Positions 1 through 10,800 of a stretch of DNA of 64,000 nt are shown here, one piece after another. Source of the DNA: an uncultured Eubacteriales bacterium (GTDB lineage: Bacteria; Bacillota; Clostridia; Oscillospirales; CAG-272); NCBI GenBank assembly GCA_934446365.1, contig CAKSDZ010000006.1:1-64000 (forward strand). Reading direction: 5' to 3'. How positions within the stretch are numbered: the stretch's first letter is position 1; every line of letters starts with the position of its first letter. A model generated the notes under the pieces. It was not told the origin of the DNA and made no database searches. It saw nothing but the letters and a program-made list of their open reading frames with translations. The position numbers and the translations under genes are program-made.

Positions 1-410
1 TTTCGTCGTTTTCTCGTCGGTGAGAAAACGACATCTTTATTCTCCTTTGATAAAGGAGAAACGTGTCCTTTTCTTGTACGGACAAGAAAAGAACGAAAAG
101 AAACCGCGAACGTTCCGTTCGATCGTTTGCGCGACTGGCAGCGGTTCGATGGCGGCTATGAAAGACGGCGTCCACGCTCACGGAGCTCGCGTGATCCGTC
201 AATCGCCGCCGCTTTTGTTGACATCGTATCGGAAGGCGCTCACACGGCGCGCGCCTTACACCTGCGGCCGCGGGATTCCCAGTCGCACGGACTCTTCGCA
301 CGGCGAATGACGGAGAGCGCACGTAGGTGCGCGGTTCCGTCTGTTGGGAGCCGTGGGTATGTGCTTGCCAGCAGCACGATGAGAGTCCGAGACAGAAGTC
401 TCGGCGACTC
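1..410. repeat. Hairpin-rich intergenic repeat, copy 1
   Basis: First of three related copies in the window; its left end may be cut by the window edge. It opens with consecutive perfect stems at 5-32 (GTCGTTTTCTC/GAGAAAACGAC), 41-59 and 68-91, then a 6-bp stem at 107-121 (CGAACG-ttc-CGTTCG), and closes with a nested stem at 383-410. Open frames cross it, but they lack ribosome binding sites, and the base-pairing is conserved between copies where the bases are not. I therefore read it as a structured element rather than a gene. Its function is not recognised. Confidence 0.8.
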
Positions 411-860
411 TTTTCGTCGTTTTCTCGTCGGTGAGAAAACGACATCTTTATTCTCCTTTGATAAAGGAGAAACGTGTCCTTTTCTTGTCCGGACAAGAAA
501 AGAACAAAAAGAAGCCGCAAGCCTCCGGCTTGACCGTTTGTGCGGCCGGTAGCGGTTCGGTGGCGGCTATAAAAGACGGCATCCACGCTCGCGGTGCTCG
601 CGTGATCCGCGGGCCGCCGCTTTTGTTGACATCGTATCGGAAGGCGCTCACACGGCGCGCGCCTTGCGCCTGCGGGCGCGGACTGCCCAGTCGCAGGAAC
701 TTCCCGCACGGGGAGTGGTGGCCTGTGCGAGCCTCGCGAGCACTGCAACACCTTCGAGCCGTGTGTATGCATTTTCCAGCAGATGGATGGAGTTTGAGGC
801 GAAAGCCTCAATGAGTCTTTTGGTGCTTTTCTCCTCAGTGAGAAAAGCACATAGCTATAT
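411..860. repeat. Hairpin-rich intergenic repeat, copy 2
   Basis: Direct tandem copy of the preceding element. It starts with the same hairpin trio (416-443 and the two following stems). The 6-bp stem is here CAAGCC-tcc-GGCTTG (518-532) and the closing stem TTGAGGC-gaaa-GCCTCAA (794-811). It ends in a terminator-like hairpin GTGCTTTTCTC/GAGAAAAGCAC at 823-850. The body up to about position 710 is very similar to copy 1 and to the copy near 55.9 kb. The small frames inside have no convincing start signals. Confidence 0.8.
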
Positions 861-871
861 TTTATAATAAA

Positions 872-898
872 AAAGGAAGCATTCAACGCTTCCTTTTG
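872..898 (-). terminator. Rho-independent terminator after the coaW operon
   Basis: The stem AAAAGGAAGC / GCTTCCTTTT with a 7-nt loop lies 5 bp beyond the coaW stop codon. On the minus strand it is followed by a T-rich run. It should end the leftward asnS-to-coaW transcript. Confidence 0.8.
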
Positions 899-902
899 TT
901 TT

Positions 903-1718
903 TTATGCAAGTGCCGCACCGATCGCCGTTGCGAACTGCGCATTCTCCGGTATGATAAAATTGATATCGAAAATCGCGTTGAGCGATTCAAAAATATCCT
1001 TTGCCTGCGGGATTGTCGTGAGATTTCCGGTAAGCACGATGTCATGCAGTCCCTTATCCCGTGCGGCGAAGATGCCGAGCATGCCGGCGGTTTCGAACAC
1101 CATGTTGATAATGGCGAGCGCGATGTCGCCGGCGGAGGCGATATCGGAGAGCTTTCCGAAATTGGAGGCCGTCATGTTCTCCGGCAGAGATATCGCGGAT
1201 TTTTTCTTTGAAATATCCTTGATTTTGAGGTCGACGTTGTCGAGCGAACCATCTTTTGCAAGCTCGACGATGTGATCGATCCGTTCGATTCCGAGCATTT
1301 TTTTGGAAAGGCCGGTGAGTGTGCCCCCGCCCACGCCCGTGCCGCCGAGATAATTCAGATATCCGTCGCGCTTGGCGTGAACGATCGCGGTGCCGGTGCC
1401 CATGCTGATGACGATCGCCTCGGAAAGCTCCGATAGAAAGAGACCGCCGCGTCCGACACATTCAAATTCACTGACAGCTTCACAGGCAAGGCCGTATAAA
1501 GGCTTTGACACATGGGAGGAGCCGACGCCGGTTAAGATGACCTTTTCGATGTCGGTAAGCTCGATGCCGTTTTCCGCTGTGAATTTTCCGAACGCACCAT
1601 ATAGAGAAGTGAGCGGGTCGGTCGCCTGCACGAACTGCGGCGCAATGATCTTTCCGCTCCGGAAGCCGACGATTTTTGTGGTGCTTCCGCCCACATCAAT
1701 TCCGATGATCGTTTTCAT
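903..1718 (-). CDS. coaW: Type II pantothenate kinase
   Basis: Predicted to phosphorylate pantothenate, the first step of coenzyme A synthesis. The 271-residue protein has the ASKHA-fold phosphate-1 loop GIDVGGSTTK near residue 6, a central glycine-rich segment (LGGTGVGGGT, about 130-140) and the C-terminal ILTG-like adenosine loop (IVLTGNLTT) that mark bacterial type II (CoaW-like) kinases. This family is typically feedback-insensitive. A BadF/BcrA-type ATPase is the alternative, but the length and the GTGVGGGT motif favour PanK-II. It is the last gene of the leftward operon, 43 bp after ddl. Confidence 0.85.
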   Translation of the reverse strand: MKTIIGIDVGGSTTKIVGFRSGKIIAPQFVQATDPLTSLYGAFGKFTAENGIELTDIEKVILTGVGSSHVSKPLYGLACEAVSEFECVGRGGLFLSELSEAIVISMGTGTAIVHAKRDGYLNYLGGTGVGGGTLTGLSKKMLGIERIDHIVELAKDGSLDNVDLKIKDISKKKSAISLPENMTASNFGKLSDIASAGDIALAIINMVFETAGMLGIFAARDKGLHDIVLTGNLTTIPQAKDIFESLNAIFDINFIIPENAQFATAIGAALA

Positions 1719-1761
1719 ATACTGCCTTTCATGACGGTACCGCCGCGCAGCCCGCCGGTTT

Positions 1762-2781
1762 TTATTTTTGTCCGTTTTTTGCCGCCTGCGCTATGGCGAG
1801 ACAGAGCGCGTCATAGCCGATTCCGGCCGCCGCTGCCTCTTGCGGAAGCAGGCTCATCGGCGTCATGCCGGGCAGGGTATTGGCCTCCAAACAGATGAAT
1901 TTTCCCGTTTTTTCTTCCCGTATGAAGTCAATTCTGCTGTAACTGCCAAGCCCCAGCGCGCGGTGTACTTTGAGCGCGAGTGCGCCGAGGGAAGCGGCCT
2001 CCGCTTCCGGCAAGTCCGCGGGACAGATTTCCTCCGTCATGCCGGACTGATACTTGCGCTCATAGTCGTAGAAGCCGTCTTTCGGACGGATTTCAATGGC
2101 CGGCAGTGCGCGTCCCAAAAGGACGCCGACGGAAAATTCTCTGCCGCATATTTTATCTTCTGCAAGGACTTTTTCCTCGTATTGATAGGCGGTTTCGAGC
2201 GCGCCTGCAAGCGCTTCCTTTGTGTCGACGATCGACACACCCACGGAGGAGCCGCAGGAGCAGGGCTTGACGACACATGGCAGCGGTATGCCGTCCGTGG
2301 AATCTCCTTTTTTGAGAAGGGTAAAATCCGCGGTCGGAATGCCGTGCGCACGGAACAAAAGCTTTGAGAGCGATTTGTCCATGGCGACAAGACAAGCCGC
2401 AAAATCGCTGCCGGTATAGGGAATCCCCATCGATGAAAGCGCCGCCTGAATGCTTCCGTCCTCTCCCATGCCGCCGTGTAAGGCGAGAAACACGATATCG
2501 GAAAGACGGCAGAGCTCGAGGACGCCGTCGCCGATGAGAGCACTCCCGGGCACCTCGGCCCGCAGCGCTTTCAAATCCGGCGGCTCCTTCGGAACGGTAT
2601 ACATAAAATTCCCGTCCGAGGTGAAAGCGTCGTCGGACAGCGCGCCCCGGTAAGGATAAAAGACGTCCGTGAGCGCGACAAGATGACCGCTTCGACAAAG
2701 GGAATTGGCGATCAGTGCGCCGGAAAGCAGGGAAACGTCGCGCTCGGGGGAAAAGCCCCCCGCGAGTACGGTGATTTTCAT
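1762..2781 (-). CDS. ddl: D-alanine--D-alanine ligase
   Basis: ATP-grasp enzyme that joins two D-alanines for the peptidoglycan stem peptide, acting in the cytoplasm. I see the N-terminal motif AGGFSPERDVS, the substrate-loop region YTGSDFAACLVAMDK, the ATP-binding KPCSCGSSVGVS segment, and the C-terminal EANTLPGMTPMSLLPQ that coordinates Mg and the phosphorylated intermediate. I use the ATG at 2781 because GGAG sits about 8 nt upstream; a start 12 bp further up is possible. It lies between purB and coaW in the same operon. About 339 residues, normal for the family. Confidence 0.92.
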   Translation of the reverse strand: MKITVLAGGFSPERDVSLLSGALIANSLCRSGHLVALTDVFYPYRGALSDDAFTSDGNFMYTVPKEPPDLKALRAEVPGSALIGDGVLELCRLSDIVFLALHGGMGEDGSIQAALSSMGIPYTGSDFAACLVAMDKSLSKLLFRAHGIPTADFTLLKKGDSTDGIPLPCVVKPCSCGSSVGVSIVDTKEALAGALETAYQYEEKVLAEDKICGREFSVGVLLGRALPAIEIRPKDGFYDYERKYQSGMTEEICPADLPEAEAASLGALALKVHRALGLGSYSRIDFIREEKTGKFICLEANTLPGMTPMSLLPQEAAAAGIGYDALCLAIAQAAKNGQK

Positions 2782-2856
2782 AGACAGCTCCATTCCGCCG
2801 CACGGCGGCGGCTAAAATAAATTTCGGAAAGATGCGTGTTTGACAATCCGTTTATT

Positions 2857-4284
2857 TTAGACCGAAAGCTCGACTTTCATGGTATGATCCCCGTCTGCGA
2901 GCAGAGGATCAACGTCGTTTTCAAGGAAGCGTTCCACTTGCTCGACGCACCGTCCGATGTATTTCGAGGGAATGAGAATCGCTTTCAGCTCTTCCATCGT
3001 GATATCGAGCGTGGGATCGGCACAGATGCGCTCCAGCATGTCGTTGTCAAGTCCCTCCTCCTTGACGCGCTTGCCGGCCGCGATGGAATGAACTCTGATT
3101 TTCTCGTGGATTTCCTGACGGTCGCCGCCCTTTTTGACGAGATCCATCATGATGTTTTCGCTTGCGATGAACGGCAGCTCGCGCATGACGCGCGCTTCGA
3201 TCACCTTCGGATAGACGACAAGGCCGGAGGTGACGTTGATATAGATGTTCAGAATCGCATCCACCGCCAAGAACGCCTCACTCATGGCGATGCGCTTGTT
3301 CGCGGAATCGTCGAGCGTGCGCTCGAACCACTGTGTGGACGCGGTGATCGCGGGATTGATCGAATCCGAAACGACGTATCTCGCGAGCGCGCAGATGCGT
3401 TCGCTTCTCATCGGATTGCGCTTATACGGCATCGCGGACGAGCCGATTTGGTTTTTCTCGAACGGCTCCTCCATCTCCTTGAAGGATTGCAGAATGCGCA
3501 TGTCGTTTGCGAATTTGTAGGCGCTCTGTGCGATGCCGGAGAGCACATTCATCACACGGCTGTCGAATTTGCGCGAATAGGTCTGGCCGGAGACGGGCAC
3601 GACCTTTTCAAATCCGAAATCGGCGGCGATCATGCCTTCGAGCTTATCGATTTTTGCGGTGTCGCCCTCGAAAAGCTCCATAAAGCTCGCCTGTGTGCCG
3701 GTGGTGCCCTTTTGTCCCAGCAGTGCCAGCGAATCGGCGACAAAATCGAGGTCGTGCAGATCGAGCGTCAGCTCATAGAGCCAGAGAGTGGCGCGCTTGC
3801 CGACGGTTGTGAGCTGCGCCGGCTGAAGGTGCGTATAGGCGAGCGCGGGCAGCGCCTTGTAGGTATCCGCGAAATCGCGGAGATTCTTGATTACGGCGAG
3901 CAGCTTTTCCCGCACGAGTGCGAGTGCCTTTTTCATGATAATCATGTCGGTGTTGTCGCCGACATAGCAGGAGGTCGCGCCGAGATGGATGATGGCGCGT
4001 GCCTTTGGGCAGAGATCGCCGTATGCGTGAATGTGCGCCATGACATCGTGGCGGAGCTTTTTTTCATAGGCCTCGGCGTCCTCATAGTTGATGTCGGTTG
4101 CATGGGCTTCCAGCTCCGCGATCTGCTCGTCGGAGATGTCGAGCCCCGTCGCCTTTTCCGCCTTTGCAAGGGAAATCCAAAGCCGTCTCCATGTCGAGAA
4201 TTTCATATCCTGAGAGAAGAGATACTGCATTTCGGGGCTGGCGTAGCGTCCCGAGAATGCGCTTTCATACCGGTTCCGTTCCAT
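2857..4284 (-). CDS. purB: Adenylosuccinate lyase
   Basis: Fumarase/aspartase-superfamily lyase acting at two steps of purine synthesis: SAICAR to AICAR, and adenylosuccinate to AMP. The superfamily signature GSSAMPYKRNP is present in the middle of the 475-residue protein, as are an N-terminal SGRYASPEM stretch and a TSCYVGDNTD active-site loop. GGAGG lies 10 nt before the ATG. It sits between the aminotransferase and ddl in the leftward operon. The long open frame on the opposite strand across this gene is a shadow. Confidence 0.95.
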   Translation of the reverse strand: MERNRYESAFSGRYASPEMQYLFSQDMKFSTWRRLWISLAKAEKATGLDISDEQIAELEAHATDINYEDAEAYEKKLRHDVMAHIHAYGDLCPKARAIIHLGATSCYVGDNTDMIIMKKALALVREKLLAVIKNLRDFADTYKALPALAYTHLQPAQLTTVGKRATLWLYELTLDLHDLDFVADSLALLGQKGTTGTQASFMELFEGDTAKIDKLEGMIAADFGFEKVVPVSGQTYSRKFDSRVMNVLSGIAQSAYKFANDMRILQSFKEMEEPFEKNQIGSSAMPYKRNPMRSERICALARYVVSDSINPAITASTQWFERTLDDSANKRIAMSEAFLAVDAILNIYINVTSGLVVYPKVIEARVMRELPFIASENIMMDLVKKGGDRQEIHEKIRVHSIAAGKRVKEEGLDNDMLERICADPTLDITMEELKAILIPSKYIGRCVEQVERFLENDVDPLLADGDHTMKVELSV

Positions 4285-4347
4285 TTATTTTTGACCTCCG
4301 TTGGCCGTCCTCTCGGACGGACACTGTTTGATACTTATGGCAGTTTT

Positions 4348-5655
4348 TTATGCGTTTGTTTGTTCCAGAAGCTTTTCCGCCGCCGCGAGCTTCGCGCAGG
4401 TACAGACGACTCCCATCGCCGTTTCCAGCTCGTGAAGCTCCGGATAGGACGGCGCAATCCGGATGTTTTTGTCCTCCGGGTCCCTTTTGTAGGGATAGGT
4501 GGAGCCGGCGGGCGTCAGCGTCACGCCGACATTTTTGCAAAGCTCGACCGTGCGGCGCGCCGTCCCCGGCAGCACGTCGAGGGAGAGGAAATAACCGCCG
4601 TGCGGTTCCGTCCAGGAGGCGAAGCCGCAGTCTGAAAATTCTTCACGGAAGACACGCGTGACCGTGTCGAATTTCGGTTTCAGGACGGAAGCGTGCCGTC
4701 TCATCAGCGCGCGGACGTTATCCGCGCTTGCAAGATACCTTGCATGGCGGAGCTGATTCATTTTGTCCGGCGAAATCGTCTGATAGGCGATTTCCGCTCT
4801 CGCCCGCTTGACGTTATCCGCGCCGGAGATCATCATGGCGACCCCTGCGCCTGCATATGTAATCTTCGAGGTGGAAAAGAAGCCGAGAACGAGATTTTCG
4901 TTTTCAGTGCCTCTTGTGAGCGCGAAAATGTTGAGAAGCTCGTCTGGCGTGTCGTCGAGATCGTGGAGCGCATATGCCATATCCCAGAACACTCTGAAAT
5001 CCGGCGCCGCAGGACGAAGCGAGGCAATCCGGCGTACCGTTTCCCCGCTGTAAGTCTCTCCCGTCGGATTGGAATATTTCGGAACGCACCACATGCCCTT
5101 GATCGAGGCGTCGCTTTGCACCAGCGCTTCCACCGTATCCATGTCGGGACCGTGGCCTGTCATGGGAACGGGGACCATTTCGACGCCGAAGCGTTCGGTG
5201 ATGGCGAAATGCCGGTCATAGCCGGGAGCGGGGCAGAGAAATTTGACGGTGCCCCCGTCTTTCCACGGTGCCGAAACGCCGTCCGTGCCGAAAAACATCG
5301 CGCGGCAGACCGCGTCGTACATCATCGTGAGGCTGGAATTGCCGCCGAGAATGATTTCGTTTTCATGGACGCCGAGAAGCTCCGCCATGATGCGGGAAAG
5401 CTCCGGAACGCCGTTCGGAAGTCCGTAATTGCGCGTGTCGAAGCCGTCCGCCGTTTTGCAGTCTTCGCTGTCCGCAAGCGCGGTCAGCATCGCGTCGGAG
5501 AAACCGAGCTGACGGGGACTGGGTTTTCCGCGGGACATATCGAGAGAAAGCCCCTCTTCTTTGATTGTTTCGTATTGTGCGCGAAGCGCTTCATAGACGG
5601 AGCGAAGCGCTTCGCCGGATAGGGTGCGAAAATCGCATGACACGGCCGTATCCAC
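4348..5655 (-). CDS. PLP-dependent aminotransferase, AspT (class Ic) type
   Basis: Fold-type I aminotransferase of 435 residues. The PLP lysine lies in FFSTSKITYAGAGVAM, and the N-terminal SRGKPSPRQLGFS block resembles the family of atypical aspartate aminotransferases (Pfam Asp_aminotransf), to which Corynebacterium AspT belongs. The likely role is oxaloacetate/aspartate transamination. That would suit its neighbours asnS (which uses asparagine) and purB (which releases fumarate from an aspartate adduct). The start is a GTG with only weak upstream pairing to 16S rRNA, so the N-terminus is uncertain by some residues. Confidence 0.8.
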   Translation of the reverse strand: MDTAVSCDFRTLSGEALRSVYEALRAQYETIKEEGLSLDMSRGKPSPRQLGFSDAMLTALADSEDCKTADGFDTRNYGLPNGVPELSRIMAELLGVHENEIILGGNSSLTMMYDAVCRAMFFGTDGVSAPWKDGGTVKFLCPAPGYDRHFAITERFGVEMVPVPMTGHGPDMDTVEALVQSDASIKGMWCVPKYSNPTGETYSGETVRRIASLRPAAPDFRVFWDMAYALHDLDDTPDELLNIFALTRGTENENLVLGFFSTSKITYAGAGVAMMISGADNVKRARAEIAYQTISPDKMNQLRHARYLASADNVRALMRRHASVLKPKFDTVTRVFREEFSDCGFASWTEPHGGYFLSLDVLPGTARRTVELCKNVGVTLTPAGSTYPYKRDPEDKNIRIAPSYPELHELETAMGVVCTCAKLAAAEKLLEQTNA

Positions 5656-5678
5656 CTTTCTTATTTGCTGAATTTGAT

Positions 5679-7073
<1,395 letters not shown>

Positions 7074-7127
7074 GGTTTCAAGTCCCTTTCATTAAAAAAT
7101 ACGGTCAAAAAAGAAATATATATTCTT

Positions 7128-7156
7128 ATTATAGCGCAAGTAAAACCAAAATACAA
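7128..7156 (-). promoter_or_regulatory. Sigma-A promoter of the asnS-coaW operon
   Basis: On the minus strand TTGTAT (7151-7156), 17 bp spacer, TATAAT (7128-7133), about 55 bp before the asnS start. No other promoter of this quality was noticed in the short gaps of the five-gene run. Confidence 0.7.
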
Positions 7157-7172
7157 GAGATATATACAAAAA

Positions 7173-7192
7173 TAGAGGGCATAGCGCCCTCA
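7173..7192 (-). terminator. Terminator of the abrB-like gene
   Basis: The hairpin GAGGGC-atagc-GCCCTC overlaps the stop codon of the small regulator gene and is followed on the minus strand by TATTTTTG. Confidence 0.6.
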
Positions 7193-7432
7193 ATTCCTTT
7201 TTTTCATTTGCTTGATGCAGTTCCGACAGACGTAATAATCATGAAATTCTACCAGATCGTTTTCATTTTTGCAAAACAAACAGCTGTTGTTCATCAGCTT
7301 AATGGTTAACATATTTTTTGTGACCGGGGTAATTTCAACAGGTGTGTTTTCACCGAAGCCGTACTGTTCTCTGAGTTCCTTGGGTATCACGAGCCTGCCT
7401 AACTTATCGACTGTGCGTTTAAAGCTTATCAT
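7190..7432 (-). CDS. AbrB/MazE/SpoVT-type regulator with C-terminal zinc-ribbon-like tail
   Basis: Eighty-residue DNA-binding protein. The SpoVT/AbrB swapped-hairpin domain occupies residues 1-45 (signature VDKLGRLVIPKELREQYG). The tail carries two CxxC pairs (CLFC and CRNC, 13 residues apart), likely a zinc ribbon or oligomerisation module as in several clostridial AbrB-like proteins. I take the ATG at 7432, which has AAGGGG 8 nt upstream, rather than the longer frame. It diverges from the Rhs toxin gene and could regulate it, but that is inference. Its own promoter region has an inverted repeat (AAAGCAT/ATGCTTT, about 7459-7496). Confidence 0.85.
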   Translation of the reverse strand: MISFKRTVDKLGRLVIPKELREQYGFGENTPVEITPVTKNMLTIKLMNNSCLFCKNENDLVEFHDYYVCRNCIKQMKKRN

Positions 7433-7508
7433 TTTATTTTCCCCTTTTAATATGGATTCAAAGCATCGCGATACAAGAGCATGTCTGAATGCTTTGTAAA
7501 ATAAGTAT

Positions 7509-7537
7509 ATCATAACAATACTGTAAAAAAATGTCAC
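7509..7537 (-). promoter_or_regulatory. Promoter of the abrB-like gene
   Basis: Minus-strand GTGACA (7532-7537), 17 bp, TATGAT (7509-7514). The 5' untranslated region would be about 70 nt and contains a 7-bp inverted repeat, a possible operator. Confidence 0.6.
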
Positions 7538-7692
7538 ATTTTGACTAAAAATCTGAATAAAACGAAGAATAAAGAAAAAATATGTCTATGATAACATAAT
7601 ATTTTGTGAAAAATGACGATTTTAAATGTATTGTAATTTTTTGAAGAAAATCAAAGAACTCGGAAAAACACGTGGTGAAGAAAAGAAACATA

Positions 7693-7721
7693 TTGACATT
7701 TATATCACGATTTTATATAAT
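7693..7721 (+). promoter_or_regulatory. Consensus sigma-A promoter of the Rhs toxin gene
   Basis: TTGACA (7693-7698), 17 bp, TATAAT (7716-7721): both hexamers and the spacing match consensus. It lies 90 bp before the rhs start in a very AT-rich intergenic region (7538-7810) shared with the divergent abrB-like gene. Confidence 0.8.
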
Positions 7722-7810
7722 AAAAAATGGAAAAAACAGTATATATTTTGAAAGCTCTGCGATGGAAAGCGGAGAAAAATGAAAAGGAAAAATAAAAAAG
7801 GAGAACGCAA

Positions 7811-10800
7811 ATGAAAATGGACGCAGGAAAACGAATCTTGTCGCTGATGCTTGTCCTCGCCACTTTGTTTTTGCTTCCGGGTGTAACGCAGTTCACCGCG
7901 TCGGCATCGGATGCACTGCGGGAGCGGAGCAAGGCACAGACAAGGGAAGACTTGGAGCAAAGCGGCTCTCTTCTTGACCCGGCGGATACGGGGAAGCTCT
8001 CTGCCGGAGAATGGCGGACAGGGACGGCGCCGAGCGGAATTGTCAGCGTACCCCAAAATATGACAGGCGGGGCGGCGGCGCTGACGCTGGCTTCCTCTGG
8101 AAGCGCTATTCCGGATATGTCCTCCGCGCTCAGACGGAGCTATCCGGTGTTTTCGATTGCAAACAGCACCAATGAGTATATCGACGTCAATTCCGGCGCC
8201 GTGAATCTGACCTATGATTTGGTGGAGATGAAAGGCGTGGGCGGAATGGATTTATGTCTTTCCGTCATTTACAATTCCTCCGATTCCAATACGAAGGAAA
8301 AGGGTTACACGGATTATGAGACGACGGTGACCGGATATTATCTGATTTGCGGTCCTTGGACGGAGTTTATCCCTTTGGACGGCGGAAATGCGATTTACAT
8401 CCCCATTGATGAAAACAATACCTATACGGAGACATTTTCAACCACTGAGGAGGTAGAGGCGAGAATCAATCAGCTGATTGACGATACAACGGAATCTGAG
8501 GTCGTCATCGGCGGCACACGGTATAGGATGATTGCCCATGTGGGTGTTTTGGATGCCGGTTCGATTCTTTCCTATCGTTTTTACAGCACGGTGATCGACC
8601 GCTTGCCTCATGCGGCAGGGAAAGGGCTTTCCGCCGGCTGGCATTTCAGCATCCCGTATATCGAGAAGATTCCGAGCTATGACGAATACAATACGCTTTC
8701 GTATACGCATCAGCTTCTTGTGCTCGATACGGGCGAGAGCTTTAATCTGACGGATTATTCGTTCGATGAAACGCAATGGACTTCCGATGATATTATCATG
8801 GATCAAACCATGGTTTACCCGGGATATAGCTTTGCTGCCTCAGCGGAATCGTTTGGCGGAAAGACGGCGGCGCATATCCTCTGCTGTAAGGATGGAACGA
8901 AGTATTATTTCGATGCCGACGATTTATGCATCGGGAAAGAAGACCGTTTCGGCAACAAAATTCTGTATGAATATGATTCTTTTGGATGCCTTATCGGAGT
9001 ACGCGACAATTTCGGACGCAGGATTTCCGTGAGCTGGTCGGGAAGCACCGCCACCGTGACGGGCTGCGACGGGAGCCGTGCCGTTATCGGTTCTTCTTAT
9101 ATTACCTGCGGTCGGAATGAGACGACCACGTTTACCTATTCCGATGTGAATTTGGAGTTCGGATACGGCATGAAGGGCGGAAGCTCGACTTATGTTCCCT
9201 ATCATATTTTGACCTCGGTTGCGCATCCGAACGGAGATACCACCGTATACGAATACAATAAGACCAGCGCGTGGATGCCCGATGCGAGTATTGAGTATTT
9301 CTATCAGATCGCTGGGCGGTACGACATGGTTTCGGGGACGAAAAAGAATGAAGTAAGCTATTCCTATTCCGGAAACTGCCGCACGGATTATTCCGCCTAT
9401 ATCATCCAGCAGCGCGAGCAGCTTCAGGACGGAACGCTCACTGCGCCGTCGCTTTGGGGCGATTACGGCGTCATAGGCGATAAACTCGGCATGTTCGGCT
9501 CGTATACGACAATGGTGTCGAATGGAAGCGTCACAACGGAATACACGTTCAATCCCAACAAGCGCTGTATCAGGAGCGTCGAAAAAATCGGGACGGCGGA
9601 GCACAGCCGTGTCGAAACGCTGTATATGGGAAGCTGTGTCATCGGCTTATATGAGGTGACTTACGGCAGCGACGGCAGCTGGATTTCGGCATTTACGAAA
9701 AAGGAATATGATTTTGAAGGCAATGTAACATGCCTGCAAAAGATGAACGCCGCGCATATCGTCGAATATGAAGAAAGTGCCGTCTATGGGGGATATGGAT
9801 TTATGCTGACACATAGCGTGGACGGCGTAAAGACGGTCAATTCTCTTTCTGCGGGCGGAAAAACGATTGCTTCTGTCTGTGTATATGAGGATGAGGGCGA
9901 AACGCTTCGCGCACGCACGGATTATACCTATGATACGTATGGAAATGTTCTGACGGAGACCGTTTATATCCTGCCGGGGATGGAAAGCTATGTTACAACC
10001 TATTCCTATACGGATAATATGAGCAGAGATCCCGGTGTCGATTTGGACGGACTGTTCTGCACCTCCGTTACCGTTTCCGGTCTTAAAGATGCGGACGGCG
10101 CTGCCAAAGAAAATCTGACGACCGTTATAAAGTACGATGTTGCCGGCAGAGAGACATACCGGATGGACGCGGCAGGCAATGTGACGACCTATACATATGA
10201 TATACGGGGGAGACTGACGCGGACGGATTATCCGGACGGAACGTATGAGACCGCCTCCTATAACATTTCGCAGAACACGGTGACGGAGCGAAATCGTGCA
10301 GGCTATATTCTCATTTATGCCTATGACGGACTGGGAAACCTTCTGACCGTGACGGAAAGCGGTGCCACGGGAAAAGTTTTGGAAGCCCGTACTTATGACA
10401 GCCGCGGGCGTCTTTCCTCGGTGAGCAATGCGAGCGGCACGGCAGCGTTCCATACTCAGAATTATGCATATGACGCATTTGACCGTGTCGTTTCGTCCTA
10501 TATTTATGATGAAAATGACGTCATGCTTGCGGGAGAGACCTATGCTTATGACGTCGTCACGCTGAACGGTGCGGTCTATCATAAGACCACCAAAACCGTG
10601 CTCGGCGATACGGATGCGCCGTCCGTCGTCACGGTGGAATACACCGACCGATATGGGAGGACCGCCCGCACGGCACGGATTTTCGCCGGCGCGGAGCTTG
10701 CGAAATCCTATACCTATGACATGAGGGGCAATCTTCTGACGGAGACCGATGAAAAGGGCTCCGTGACACGTTATACCTATGACTTTGCGGGTCGGGTTCT

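Noticed and set aside
20..814. Small ORFs (96-141 codons) in the repeats at the left end, and the similar one at 55841-56137
   Set aside because: No ribosome binding sites; differences between copies preserve base pairs rather than residues.
2836..4635. Long plus-strand open frame opposite purB and the aminotransferase gene
   Set aside because: Shadow frame: the minus strand carries two clear enzymes with ribosome binding sites and family motifs.
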